A stretch of 15,045 nucleotides of DNA from Flavobacteriales bacterium UBA3376 (GCA_002359055.1 DEQC01000033.1:1-15045); one strand, 5' to 3'; positions 6,886 to 13,733 are shown, numbered from the stretch's first letter. Program-made: numbers and translations. The notes: a model not told the origin generated them from the letters alone.

Positions 6886-7830
6886 ATGGATATTTTTCAA
6901 ATTATCGATTCCTTATCATTCATCTTATACATCGTTGTATTTGTAGTGATATTAAGCGCTTTGGGACTTTTCTTCATCGTTAAACAACAGACAGCAGTCA
7001 TCGTTGAACGTTTCGGAAGATTTCAAAGTGTACGTCGTGCGGGTTTTCAATTCAAAATTCCTTTGGTCGATCGAATCGCAGGGAAACTTTCATTGAAAGT
7101 TCAACAATTAGATGTTGTAGTTGAAACCAAAACCAAAGATGATGTTTTTGTGAAATTGAAAGTTTCAGTTCAATACATGGTTTTAAAATCCAAAATCTAT
7201 GAGGCTTTCTATAAATTAGACAATCCTTATGCTCAAATCACTTCTTATGTTTTTGACGTGGTGAGAGCTGAAGTTCCTAAACTAAGATTGGATGATGTTT
7301 TTGAAAAGAAAGACGACATTGCTATTGCTGTTAAAAATGAACTGCAAGATGCCATGAACGAATATGGTTACGATATCATCAAAACTTTAGTTACAGATAT
7401 CGATCCAGACGAACAAGTTAAGCATGCGATGAATAGAATTAATGCTTCTGAGCGTGAAAAAGTTGCCGCACAATACGAAGGTGATGCTCAAAGAATTCTA
7501 ATCGTAGAAAAAGCAAGAGCTGAAGCCGAAAGTAAAAGACTTCAAGGTCAAGGTATAGCCGACCAAAGAAGAGAAATCGCTAAAGGTTTGTTAGAGTCTG
7601 TAGATGTCCTCAACAAAGTGGGAATCAACTCTCAAGAAGCTTCAGCTTTGATTGTTGTTACTCAACATTACGATACACTTCAATCCATAGGTGAGAATTC
7701 TGGAACAAAATTGATCATGCTTCCAAATTCCCCAAATGCTGCGAGCGAAATGCTAAATAATATGGTCGCTTCATTCTCCGCCGCCAATTTGATAGGTGAA
7801 GAAATGAAAGAACAAAACAAAAATAAATAA
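6886..7830 (+). CDS. SPFH/Band 7 membrane protein, HIR-like subgroup
   Basis: A 314-residue prohibitin/stomatin-superfamily protein anchored by one N-terminal membrane helix (residues about 11-32). The SPFH domain runs from about 33 to 200, and a charged Ala/Glu-rich helical region (190-235) probably forms the coiled coil used for oligomer assembly. Within the superfamily the text is closest, from memory, to plant hypersensitive-induced-reaction (HIR) proteins: KVQQLDVVVETKTKDDVF (71-88), AFYKLDNPYAQITSYVFDVV (107-126), VPKLRLDDVFEKKDDIA (130-146), and the tail VVTQHYDTLQSIG. These proteins form ring or cage assemblies that organise membrane domains and often work with proteases. There is no partner NfeD or FtsH gene here. 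It follows the SufT-like gene by 22 bases and a strong terminator ends the unit. Confidence 0.87.
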   Translation: MDIFQIIDSLSFILYIVVFVVILSALGLFFIVKQQTAVIVERFGRFQSVRRAGFQFKIPLVDRIAGKLSLKVQQLDVVVETKTKDDVFVKLKVSVQYMVLKSKIYEAFYKLDNPYAQITSYVFDVVRAEVPKLRLDDVFEKKDDIAIAVKNELQDAMNEYGYDIIKTLVTDIDPDEQVKHAMNRINASEREKVAAQYEGDAQRILIVEKARAEAESKRLQGQGIADQRREIAKGLLESVDVLNKVGINSQEASALIVVTQHYDTLQSIGENSGTKLIMLPNSPNAASEMLNNMVASFSAANLIGEEMKEQNKNK

Positions 7831-7838
7831 GATAAACT

Positions 7839-7864
7839 AAGGCAGCTTTCGAGCTGCCTTTTTT
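7839..7864 (+). terminator. Rho-independent terminator after the SPFH gene
   Basis: AAGGCAGCT (7839-7847) and AGCTGCCTT (7852-7860) form a perfect 9-bp GC-rich stem with a TTCG tetraloop, followed by TTTT. The T-run and the bases after it lead directly into the promoter of the Fur-family gene. Confidence 0.92.
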
Positions 7865-7865
7865 A

Positions 7866-7892
7866 TTGTTTATTAGATAAATTGTAAATTTG
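7866..7892 (+). promoter_or_regulatory. Promoter of the Fur-family regulator
   Basis: TTG at 7866-7868, a 16-base gap and a perfect TAAATTTG at 7885-7892. The ATG at 7899 is six bases after the -7 element, so the transcript should have almost no 5' leader. The bases 7883-7897 (TGTAAATTTGTTCTG) resemble the candidate operator at 994-1008 in 12 of 15 positions, suggesting possible autoregulation, though the shared part is mostly the -7 element. Confidence 0.55.
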
Positions 7893-7898
7893 TTCTGT

Positions 7899-8306
7899 AT
7901 GAAATCTTTAGAGCAAATATTAGAATTCAGAAATATTCAACCCACAGCCATGCGTTTATTGGTTTTAAAAACTTTACAAAAAACCGATTATGCATTGAGT
8001 CTGTCTGAATTGGAAAATCATTTTGAACAAGCTGATAAAACAACGCTTTATCGAACACTTAAAACTTTCGAGAAAAACAAACTCGTACATAGTATAGACG
8101 ATGGAAGTGGATCGATCAAATATGCACTTTGCGATTTAAATTGTGAATGTTTGCCCGAACAAGCACATGTGCATTTCCATTGCAACAAATGCGAACAAAC
8201 TTTCTGTATGAAAGAATATGCGTTGCCCAAAGTTTCATTGCCAAAAAAATTCATAGCCGAAGAAATCAATTGGGTCATCAAAGGTCTTTGTGAAAAATGT
8301 AGTTAA
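7899..8306 (+). CDS. Fur-family metal-responsive transcriptional regulator
   Basis: A 135-residue Fur-family repressor. The N-terminal winged helix is visible as NIQPTAMRLLVLKTL (12-26) and the recognition segment DKTTLYRTLKTFEKNKLVH (46-64). The dimerisation domain carries HVHFHCNKCEQTFC (90-103) and the final CEKC (131-134): Cys95/Cys98 plus Cys131/Cys134 form the typical structural Zn(Cys4) site, and His90, His92 and His94 belong to the regulatory metal site. Three further cysteines (78, 82, 84) lie just before it. Fur, Zur and PerR cannot be separated by eye. The adjacent Zn/Cd-type ATPase makes Zn or a related divalent metal the likelier signal. An upstream in-frame ATG at 7890 overlaps the -7 element, so 7899 is the better start. 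Confidence 0.88.
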   Translation: MKSLEQILEFRNIQPTAMRLLVLKTLQKTDYALSLSELENHFEQADKTTLYRTLKTFEKNKLVHSIDDGSGSIKYALCDLNCECLPEQAHVHFHCNKCEQTFCMKEYALPKVSLPKKFIAEEINWVIKGLCEKCS

Positions 8307-8321
8307 TTGTAAATCATCATT

Positions 8322-8336
8322 GCAAATTGGTTGCAT
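8322..8336. promoter_or_regulatory. Candidate metal-regulator operator, copy 2
   Basis: TGCAA (8322-8326) and TTGCA (8332-8336) are a perfect inverted repeat with a five-base ATTGG spacer, lying over the -33 element of the ATPase promoter. The position suits repression by the adjacent Fur-family protein. A similar sequence is in front of the Cys-rich gene (994-1008). The arms are only 5 bp and do not extend outward. Confidence 0.35.
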
Positions 8337-8355
8337 CATTTACTTCATAAATTTG
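8328..8355 (+). promoter_or_regulatory. Promoter of the P1B ATPase gene
   Basis: TTG at 8328-8330, a 17-base gap and TAAATTTG at 8348-8355 give a full Bacteroidota-type promoter. The ATG at 8366 is ten bases downstream. The gene can therefore be transcribed apart from fur, 59 bases upstream. Confidence 0.6.
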
Positions 8356-8365
8356 TATTCAATAA

Positions 8366-10300
8366 ATGAATACTATGTCACAAACTTGTAACTGTTCTAT
8401 AGATCATACAGATTCACATCACGACCATAACCACGGAAATTCATCTTCATTCCAAACATATATTCCAGCAATCATCAGTTTTTTGATGCTTTTGATGGGA
8501 ATTTTGTCCGACCATTTCAAATCTCCCGAATTTTTTCAAAATGAATTCATAAGATTGCCTTGGTACACCATCGCTTACTTGATCGTTGGAATTCCAGTAA
8601 TTATACAAGCTATTAAATTGCTCCTGAAATTAGATTTTTTCAATGAATTTTCATTGATGAGCATAGCTACTTTGGGCGCATTTATTTTAGGAGAATATCC
8701 CGAAGGTGTGAGCGTGATGTTATTTTATTCGATAGGTGAACTTTTTCAAAGTGCAGCTGTAAACAAAGCCAAAAACAACATCAAAACTCTATTGGATGTC
8801 CGTCCAAATTCTGCCACAGTTTTTAGACAAAATCAATGGAAAACCATCGCACCCGAAGAAGTGAAAATCGGAGAAATCATTCAAATCAAAGTAGGCGAAA
8901 AAGTTCCTTTGGATGGATTGATGTTATCAGAAAGTTCAAGTTTTGATACTTCTGCATTGACGGGCGAAAGTAAACCAAATACCCTTAGAAAAGGAGAAAA
9001 TGTTTTGGCAGGAATGCTCAATTTGGACAAAGTAATTGAAATTGAAACGACTAAAAAATTCGAAGATAGCTCTTTGGCAAAGATCCTTGAATTGGTCCAA
9101 AATGCAAATTCACAAAAAGCAAAAACCGAATTATTCATCAGAAAATTCGCAAAGATTTACACACCTATAGTTTTCTTTTTGGCAGTGGCACTTACCTTTC
9201 TACCATTTTTCTTTGTAGAAAATTACGAATTCAACGATTGGTTTTATCGCGCCTTAGTTTTCTTAGTGATTTCGTGTCCATGTGCTTTGGTGATCTCAAT
9301 TCCTTTAGGATATTTTGGAGGAATTGGTGCTTCTTCACGCAATGGTATTTTGTTCAAAGGATCAAATTACCTCGACCTGATGAGCAAAGTGAATACTATA
9401 GTTATGGATAAAACAGGTACGCTGACGCACGGAGTTTTTAAAGTTCAAAAAGTTCACAGCAACGAATTAGATACTAAAGAATTTTTGGATATCGTATCTG
9501 CTATCGAAAGTTATTCAACTCATCCCATCGCTCGAGCCATAGTTTCTCATCATTCGAGTAATTTATCCGCTGAAAAAGTTGAAGAAATTTCCGGTCACGG
9601 ATTGAAAGGTGAAGTCAAAGGAAAAAGCGTTTTGGTTGGAAATGGAAAATTGTTGAAGAAATTCAATATTGATTATGATTCCAACATCGATCAAATCGTA
9701 GAAAGTATAGTCATCGTAGCCATCGACAACAAATATGCTGGTTATATAACGATAGCCGATGAAATCAAATCGGATGCTGCTCAAGCAATAGTTGAAATGA
9801 AAAAAAATGGAGTCAAACAAGCGATAATGTTGAGTGGTGACAAAGAAAGTATCGTTCAAAAAGTAGCTTCTACTTTGAAAATCGATAAAGCTTTCGGTGG
9901 ATTGTTGCCCGAAGAAAAAGTTAAAAAAGTAGAAGAATTAAAAGCTGATTCCAACAACATTATTGCATTTGTGGGCGATGGAATCAACGATGCACCAGTT
10001 TTGGCAATGAGTGATATAGGCATCGCTATGGGTGGAATGGGAAGTGATTTGGCAATAGAAACTGCAGATGTTGTTATACAAACCGATCAACCATCAAAAA
10101 TTCCAACGGCCATTAAAATCGGTAAAAAAACTAAGCAAATCGTTATTCAAAATATCTCACTTGCCTTTGGAGTGAAATTAATTGTATTGATTTTAGGTGC
10201 AGGAGGTTTGGCTACTATGTGGGAAGCCGTTTTCGCTGATGTTGGAGTTGCACTTTTAGCAATTTTAAACGCAATAAGAATTCAGCAAATGAAATTTTAA
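8366..10300 (+). CDS. P1B-type heavy-metal ATPase (Zn/Cd/Pb exporter type)
   Basis: A 644-residue P-type ATPase of the inner membrane that couples ATP hydrolysis to metal export. Visible landmarks: the actuator loop TGES (in SALTGESKP), the transmembrane metal site CPCAL (Cys304-Pro-Cys306), the phosphorylation site DKTGT (Asp348), an SHP-type STHPIA in the nucleotide domain, MLSGDKES, and the hinge GDGINDAP (537-544). The last helix has ADVGVALLAILNAIRI; its aspartate together with CPC marks the Zn2+/Cd2+/Pb2+ subgroup (ZntA/CadA) rather than Cu ATPases. There is no N-terminal HMA domain. Instead residues 8-24 are rich in His with CNC (CNCSIDHTDSHHDHNH). Two nearby starts exist (8366 and 8375); 8366 suits the promoter. 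The adjacent Fur-family gene is the likely regulator. Exact metal specificity is inferred. Confidence 0.92.
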   Translation: MNTMSQTCNCSIDHTDSHHDHNHGNSSSFQTYIPAIISFLMLLMGILSDHFKSPEFFQNEFIRLPWYTIAYLIVGIPVIIQAIKLLLKLDFFNEFSLMSIATLGAFILGEYPEGVSVMLFYSIGELFQSAAVNKAKNNIKTLLDVRPNSATVFRQNQWKTIAPEEVKIGEIIQIKVGEKVPLDGLMLSESSSFDTSALTGESKPNTLRKGENVLAGMLNLDKVIEIETTKKFEDSSLAKILELVQNANSQKAKTELFIRKFAKIYTPIVFFLAVALTFLPFFFVENYEFNDWFYRALVFLVISCPCALVISIPLGYFGGIGASSRNGILFKGSNYLDLMSKVNTIVMDKTGTLTHGVFKVQKVHSNELDTKEFLDIVSAIESYSTHPIARAIVSHHSSNLSAEKVEEISGHGLKGEVKGKSVLVGNGKLLKKFNIDYDSNIDQIVESIVIVAIDNKYAGYITIADEIKSDAAQAIVEMKKNGVKQAIMLSGDKESIVQKVASTLKIDKAFGGLLPEEKVKKVEELKADSNNIIAFVGDGINDAPVLAMSDIGIAMGGMGSDLAIETADVVIQTDQPSKIPTAIKIGKKTKQIVIQNISLAFGVKLIVLILGAGGLATMWEAVFADVGVALLAILNAIRIQQMKF

Positions 10301-10302
10301 AC

Positions 10303-10310
10303 TATATTTG
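10303..10310 (+). promoter_or_regulatory. -7 element of the exported hypothetical gene
   Basis: TATATTTG is a perfect TAnnTTTG match, just after the ATPase stop codon and 15 bases before the ATG at 10326. No -33 TTG is seen at the right spacing. Confidence 0.45.
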
Positions 10311-10325
10311 AATCTAAAATTTTAC

Positions 10326-10919
10326 ATGAGATTCATTACACTTTTACTTTTATTACTTTCTTTTTCGGTTTATTCACAAGAATTCCACGAACAATTAGCC
10401 ATTGAATCCTGCGAATGCGTTGCACAAATAGATCTCGAAAGTTTAACCTATGAACAAAGAGAAGTTCAACTGGGAGTTTGTCTTATAGTGAGTTTGGGAA
10501 AATTTAGTAAAGAACTCGAAAACACCTACGGAAAAACTTTCATTGATTTTGACGAAAAAGAGCAAATACTTTTATTTGAAAAAGTTGGCTTTAAAATGTG
10601 GGAAATTTGTCCAGTTAACATGATGAATTTTTCTGATGACTTTGCTTTTCATGATTCAGAAGATTTTCCAAGTGTTGAATTTGGAAAAATTTCAACCATC
10701 CAACAAAATCAATTCAACACCGTCGTATTGAGGTTAGGCGACGGATCTTTGAACAATTTTTTATGGTTATGGGATTTCGAAGGATCTGATATTTTGATTG
10801 AAAAAGAATATGTTGACAAATGGATCAATATTTTTTATATCGAAGCGCCTATGTACAATCCTGAAACTTCATCTTATGTCAACTATAAAATCATTGACAA
10901 GATAGAATTGGGCGAATGA
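10326..10919 (+). CDS. Exported protein of unknown function
   Basis: I do not recognise this 197-residue protein. It opens with a clear signal peptide (MRFITLLLLLLSFSVYSQ, cleavage probably after residue 17 or 18). The mature part has ESCECVAQIDLESLTYEQRE, whose Cys pair recalls small Bacteroidota periplasmic proteins that begin with a C-x-C motif and a helical, acidic domain; further cysteines are at IGVCL-like GVCLIV and WEICPV. The second half is beta-rich and aromatic (NNFLWLWDFEGSDIL; INIFYIEAPMYNP). The reading frame is open back to a TTG at 10308, but that TTG overlaps the -7 element, so the ATG at 10326 is used. It sits 25 bases after the ATPase gene, but its own -7 element and lack of metal motifs argue against a shared job. 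No terminator follows. Confidence 0.65.
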   Translation: MRFITLLLLLLSFSVYSQEFHEQLAIESCECVAQIDLESLTYEQREVQLGVCLIVSLGKFSKELENTYGKTFIDFDEKEQILLFEKVGFKMWEICPVNMMNFSDDFAFHDSEDFPSVEFGKISTIQQNQFNTVVLRLGDGSLNNFLWLWDFEGSDILIEKEYVDKWINIFYIEAPMYNPETSSYVNYKIIDKIELGE

Positions 10920-10996
10920 TCGATCAAAGTTTACTTACTCTATTTAAATTTTTATAAGTTTAATTCAATAAGTTTCAACTTCACTTGATTCTTGTT

Positions 10997-11004
10997 TAAA
11001 TTTG
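10997..11004 (+). promoter_or_regulatory. -7 element of argH
   Basis: TAAATTTG matches TAnnTTTG perfectly, 28 bases before the argH ATG. No -33 TTG is found at 17-23 bases upstream. I see no ARG-box-like palindrome in the 113-base gap. Confidence 0.5.
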
Positions 11005-11032
11005 CATTCATTCACACTTAAATTATACAAAA

Positions 11033-12316
11033 ATGAAAATTTGGGACAAAGGTTTCTCAGTAGATGATAAAATCGAAAAATTCACTGTTGGAAAAGACCG
11101 TATTTTAGATGTTTATCTCGCAAAATATGACGCTATCGCTTCCAAAGCTCAAGCCAATATGTTGGCAAAAGTTGGAATCATCACAGAAGAAGACAACACA
11201 AAATTGCAAAAAGCTTTGGATGAAATCATCGCTCGTTGCGAAAAAGGCGAGTTTTTTATCGATGAAAACTACGAAGATGTTCATTCTAAAATCGAAGCTG
11301 AGTTAATTGAAAAAACGGGTGATGCAGGAAAAATGATTCACACGGCTCGTTCGAGAAATGACCAAGTTTTAGTCGCTATTCAATTATTTTTAAAGGAATA
11401 TCTAAGCGAAACAAAATCAAAAGTTCTAAAACTGATCGATATAATGATCGAAAAGGCTGAAATTCACAAAGGTGATTTGATGCCCGGATATACTCATTTC
11501 CAAGCAGCTATGCCAAGTAGTTTCGGGATGTGGTTCTCTGCTTATGCTGAGAATTTATTGTCCGATTTGTACTTTTTAGATGCAGCTTACAAAGTAGCCG
11601 ACCAAAATCCTTTGGGCTCAGGTGCTGGATTTGGAACTAGTTTTCCTATCGACCGAAAAGCGACGACTCAAGAATTAGGTTTTTCTGAAATGGCCGTTAG
11701 TTCAGTCGGTGCTCAAATGCTCAGAGGAAAAACAGAAAAGTCAACTGCTGTTGCTATTTCAATGATTTCAGCAACGCTTTCTAAACTTTCTTACGATTTG
11801 GTGATGTATAACAGTCAAGACATGGGGTTTGTTGAGTTGCCAAAAGAAATGACCACTGGCTCATCGATTATGCCACATAAGAAAAATCCAGATGTATTTG
11901 AATTGACTCGAGCACATTGCAACCGTTTGCAAGCCTTGCCGAACGACATAACGATGACTATCAATAATTTACCGAGCGGATACCATAGAGATTTTCAAAT
12001 TTTAAAAGAATTTTTATTTGAACCTATGGAACAATTCAACAATATCTTAGACATTTTGATATTTGCGATTCCTCAGTTGAAAATCAAAACTGATTTCATG
12101 GATCAAAGCAAATATGATTCTATTTATACAGTCGAAAACATCAATCACTTATTACAAACAGGAACTTCTTTCCGCGATGCCTATAGAATTGTGGGAATTG
12201 AAGTCGATGAAGGAACTTATACACCTCACAAAGAATTTAAAACGACACATTTGGGAAGTATTCATAATTTAGGATTGGACGAAATCAAAGACAAAATCAA
12301 TCGATATAAAAAATAA
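11033..12316 (+). CDS. argH: Argininosuccinate lyase
   Basis: This cytoplasmic homotetramer of the fumarase/aspartase superfamily splits argininosuccinate into arginine and fumarate, the last step of arginine synthesis. The 427-residue chain begins MKIWDKGFSVDDKIEKFTVG, the Bacteroidota ArgH start. It carries DVHSKIEAELIEKTG and HTARSRNDQV (substrate binding), MPGYTHFQAAMPSSFGMW with the catalytic-type histidine, and the superfamily signature GSSIMPHKKNPD (276-287), whose first serines form the mobile catalytic loop. Length is slightly below the 450-460 of E. coli-like forms, as is common in this phylum. No other arginine genes are nearby, so it is a stand-alone unit with its own promoter and terminator. 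Confidence 0.95.
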   Translation: MKIWDKGFSVDDKIEKFTVGKDRILDVYLAKYDAIASKAQANMLAKVGIITEEDNTKLQKALDEIIARCEKGEFFIDENYEDVHSKIEAELIEKTGDAGKMIHTARSRNDQVLVAIQLFLKEYLSETKSKVLKLIDIMIEKAEIHKGDLMPGYTHFQAAMPSSFGMWFSAYAENLLSDLYFLDAAYKVADQNPLGSGAGFGTSFPIDRKATTQELGFSEMAVSSVGAQMLRGKTEKSTAVAISMISATLSKLSYDLVMYNSQDMGFVELPKEMTTGSSIMPHKKNPDVFELTRAHCNRLQALPNDITMTINNLPSGYHRDFQILKEFLFEPMEQFNNILDILIFAIPQLKIKTDFMDQSKYDSIYTVENINHLLQTGTSFRDAYRIVGIEVDEGTYTPHKEFKTTHLGSIHNLGLDEIKDKINRYKK

Positions 12317-12320
12317 GTAG

Positions 12321-12348
12321 AAAGCCATCTGAAATAGATGGCTTTTTT
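12321..12348 (+). terminator. Rho-independent terminator after argH
   Basis: AAAGCCATCT (12321-12330) and AGATGGCTTT (12336-12345) form a perfect 10-bp stem with a GAAAT loop, followed by further T to 12348. Confidence 0.9.
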
Positions 12349-12403
12349 CATTTCTATAAATTCTAAATCCTCCTACTGACAACAATCATAGGCTTTTATG
12401 ATT

Positions 12404-12429
12404 AATAAAAGAATTTAAACTCTTTTATT
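12404..12429. promoter_or_regulatory. 26-bp palindrome, probable Rrf2 operator
   Basis: Left arm AATAAAAGA (12404-12412) and right arm TCTTTTATT (12421-12429) are perfect reverse complements. The 8-base centre ATTTAAAC is itself symmetric except for its outermost pair. Thus 12 of 13 base pairs of the dyad match. It ends 14 bases before the -7 element of the Rrf2 gene, covering the -33 region, the place for autorepression. Long AT-rich dyads of this size are the known form of NsrR and IscR sites. Confidence 0.6.
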
Positions 12430-12443
12430 TAAATTATTTAATG

Positions 12444-12451
12444 TAATTTTG
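12444..12451 (+). promoter_or_regulatory. -7 element of the Rrf2 gene
   Basis: TAATTTTG is a perfect TAnnTTTG match, 18 bases before the ATG at 12470. No TTG is present at -33; that region is occupied by the palindrome. Confidence 0.5.
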
Positions 12452-12469
12452 TTTGTTCAATCAGTAGAT

Positions 12470-12901
12470 ATGTTTTCAAAAACTTGTGAATATGCGATAC
12501 GAGCTTTGATTTTCATTGGGCAACAAACCCAAGATGGAAGTCGTATTGGCGTTAAAGCCATTGCTGAAGGCATAGATTCTCCACAATATTTCATTGCAAA
12601 AATCTTACAAGAACTCAGTAGAAAAGGTTTTGTACAATCGGTAAAAGGTCCAAGTGGTGGATTTTATCTTTCGGATGAAAATAAACAAATCCCACTTTCT
12701 AAAGTTGTCAAAGAAATCGATGGAGAAAAAATATTTACTGCTTGTGCGATGGGTTTAAAAGAATGTTCAGAAGAGCATCCTTGTCCATTGCATCATAAAT
12801 TTGTTGATATCAATCACAATTGGATCAATGTTTTGAACAATTCAACTATCGAAGAATTGGTCGATAGTGTAAATGATAAAGTTGCTTTTTTAAAGAAATA
12901 A
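12470..12901 (+). CDS. Rrf2-family Fe-S/NO-type transcriptional regulator
   Basis: A 143-residue Rrf2-family DNA-binding protein. The winged-helix N-terminus is plain: MFSKTCEYAIRALIFIG (1-17), IAEGIDSPQYFIAKILQEL (31-49), and the wing VKGPSGGFYL (58-67). Three cysteines at 92, 99 and 105 (C-x6-C-x5-C) stand where NsrR and IscR bind an Fe-S cluster, with spacing close to but not identical with either. The family senses NO, oxidative stress or Fe-S status through this cluster. The frame is open back to a TTG at 12449, but that codon lies in the -7 element and the family starts at MFSKTCEYA, so 12470 is chosen. The next gene is the Fe-S repair protein RIC, which supports a nitrosative or oxidative stress regulator of the NsrR kind. 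An 80-base gap with its own candidate operator separates them. Confidence 0.88.
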   Translation: MFSKTCEYAIRALIFIGQQTQDGSRIGVKAIAEGIDSPQYFIAKILQELSRKGFVQSVKGPSGGFYLSDENKQIPLSKVVKEIDGEKIFTACAMGLKECSEEHPCPLHHKFVDINHNWINVLNNSTIEELVDSVNDKVAFLKK

Positions 12902-12918
12902 TTAAAAAAATTTAACTA

Positions 12919-12944
12919 CATTTAAGATAAAAAGGTCTTTTAAT
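12919..12944. promoter_or_regulatory. Degenerate second copy of the Rrf2-type operator
   Basis: Left arm CATTTAAGA, 8-base spacer, right arm TCTTTTAAT. Aligned to the palindrome at 12404-12429 with the same spacer length, 14 of 18 arm positions agree (6/9 left, 8/9 right), including the central AAGA/TCTT pair. It lies upstream of ric and ten bases before its candidate -7 element. Confidence 0.4.
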
Positions 12945-12953
12945 ATTTATTAT

Positions 12954-12961
12954 TAATTTTA
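12954..12961 (+). promoter_or_regulatory. Weak -7 candidate for ric
   Basis: TAATTTTA agrees with TAnnTTTG at all but the last base and lies 19 bases before the ATG. The leader includes AGAAGAAAG directly in front of the start codon, the most Shine-Dalgarno-like purine run in the window. Confidence 0.3.
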
Positions 12962-12980
12962 AACATAAAACAGAAGAAAG

Positions 12981-13703
12981 ATGGACATAAGAAATGAACA
13001 AATCGGAAGCATTGTCGCCAATGATTTTAGAACAGCTGCAATATTTAAAAAGTATGGAATCGACTTCTGCTGCAAAGGCGGAAGAACCATAGAGGAAGCC
13101 ACTGAGAAAAAGGGTTTAGACAAAAATAAAATTTATCAAGACATAGAATCTTTGCCACAATCAAACGGAGGAGAAATTGACTTTACTTCATGGCCTTTGG
13201 ATTTATTGTCAGATTATGTTGAGAAAACTCATCACAGATACATACGTGAGAAGTCGCCTATTTTACAGCAGTTTTTGGATAAATTATGCAAAGTTCACGG
13301 TGGTCGTCATCCTGAGTTATTTGAAATCAAGGAATTATTCGAAGAATCAGTAAAAGATTTAGGAGAGCATCTGGTCAAAGAAGAGCAAATATTATTTCCA
13401 TTCATCAGAAAGATGGTTGAATCGAAAACAAACAATACTGATTTCGAGCAACCACATTTTGGAACGGTAGAAAATCCGGTGAATATGATGATGCATGAGC
13501 ACACAGCAGAAGGTGAAAGATTTGAGAAAATTTCCGCTTTATCAGATGCTTATACACCGCCGGCAGATGCTTGCAACACTTATAGAGTAGCTTATCAAAT
13601 GTTGGAGGATTTCGAAAATGATTTACATCGACATATACATTTAGAAAACAACATTTTGTTTCCAAAATCAATTGAAATGGAGAGGGAAATGGCTTCGGTT
13701 TAG
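12981..13703 (+). CDS. ric: Di-iron Fe-S cluster repair protein (RIC/ScdA/YtfE family)
   Basis: A 240-residue cytoplasmic protein that in known relatives restores Fe-S clusters damaged by nitric oxide or oxidants. The N-terminal ScdA domain (1-60) has FKKYGIDFCCKGGRTIEEA (22-40), with the paired Cys30-Cys31 typical of the family. The hemerythrin-like four-helix domain follows, with ligand-type residues in THHRY (83-87), GEHLVKEEQILFPF (128-141), MMHEHTAEGERF (170-181) and HRHIHLENNILFP (216-228), matching the His/Glu di-iron set of E. coli YtfE. A second CKVHGGRHPE near 103-112 is also family-typical. Length is normal. The preceding Rrf2 gene and a candidate operator copy indicate stress-controlled expression; a terminator follows. 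Next is aconitase, a classical client of such repair. Confidence 0.92.
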   Translation: MDIRNEQIGSIVANDFRTAAIFKKYGIDFCCKGGRTIEEATEKKGLDKNKIYQDIESLPQSNGGEIDFTSWPLDLLSDYVEKTHHRYIREKSPILQQFLDKLCKVHGGRHPELFEIKELFEESVKDLGEHLVKEEQILFPFIRKMVESKTNNTDFEQPHFGTVENPVNMMMHEHTAEGERFEKISALSDAYTPPADACNTYRVAYQMLEDFENDLHRHIHLENNILFPKSIEMEREMASV

Positions 13704-13733
13704 TTGATAATTTAGCAATTTTTGAATTTCAGG

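Noticed and set aside
8316..8341. Direct repeat CATCATT flanking the candidate operator
   Set aside because: Only 7 bases, with no relation to the dyad axis; likely chance.
9563..9859. A 98-codon minus-strand open frame inside the ATPase gene
   Set aside because: Phe/Tyr/Asp-rich shadow of the coding frame, with no promoter or homology.
10308..10325. A TTG start for the exported hypothetical protein
   Set aside because: It overlaps the -7 element; the ATG at 10326 begins a cleaner signal peptide.
12449..12469. A longer start for the Rrf2 gene (TTG)
   Set aside because: The codon overlaps the -7 element, and Rrf2 proteins begin with MFSKTCEYA-like sequence at 12470.
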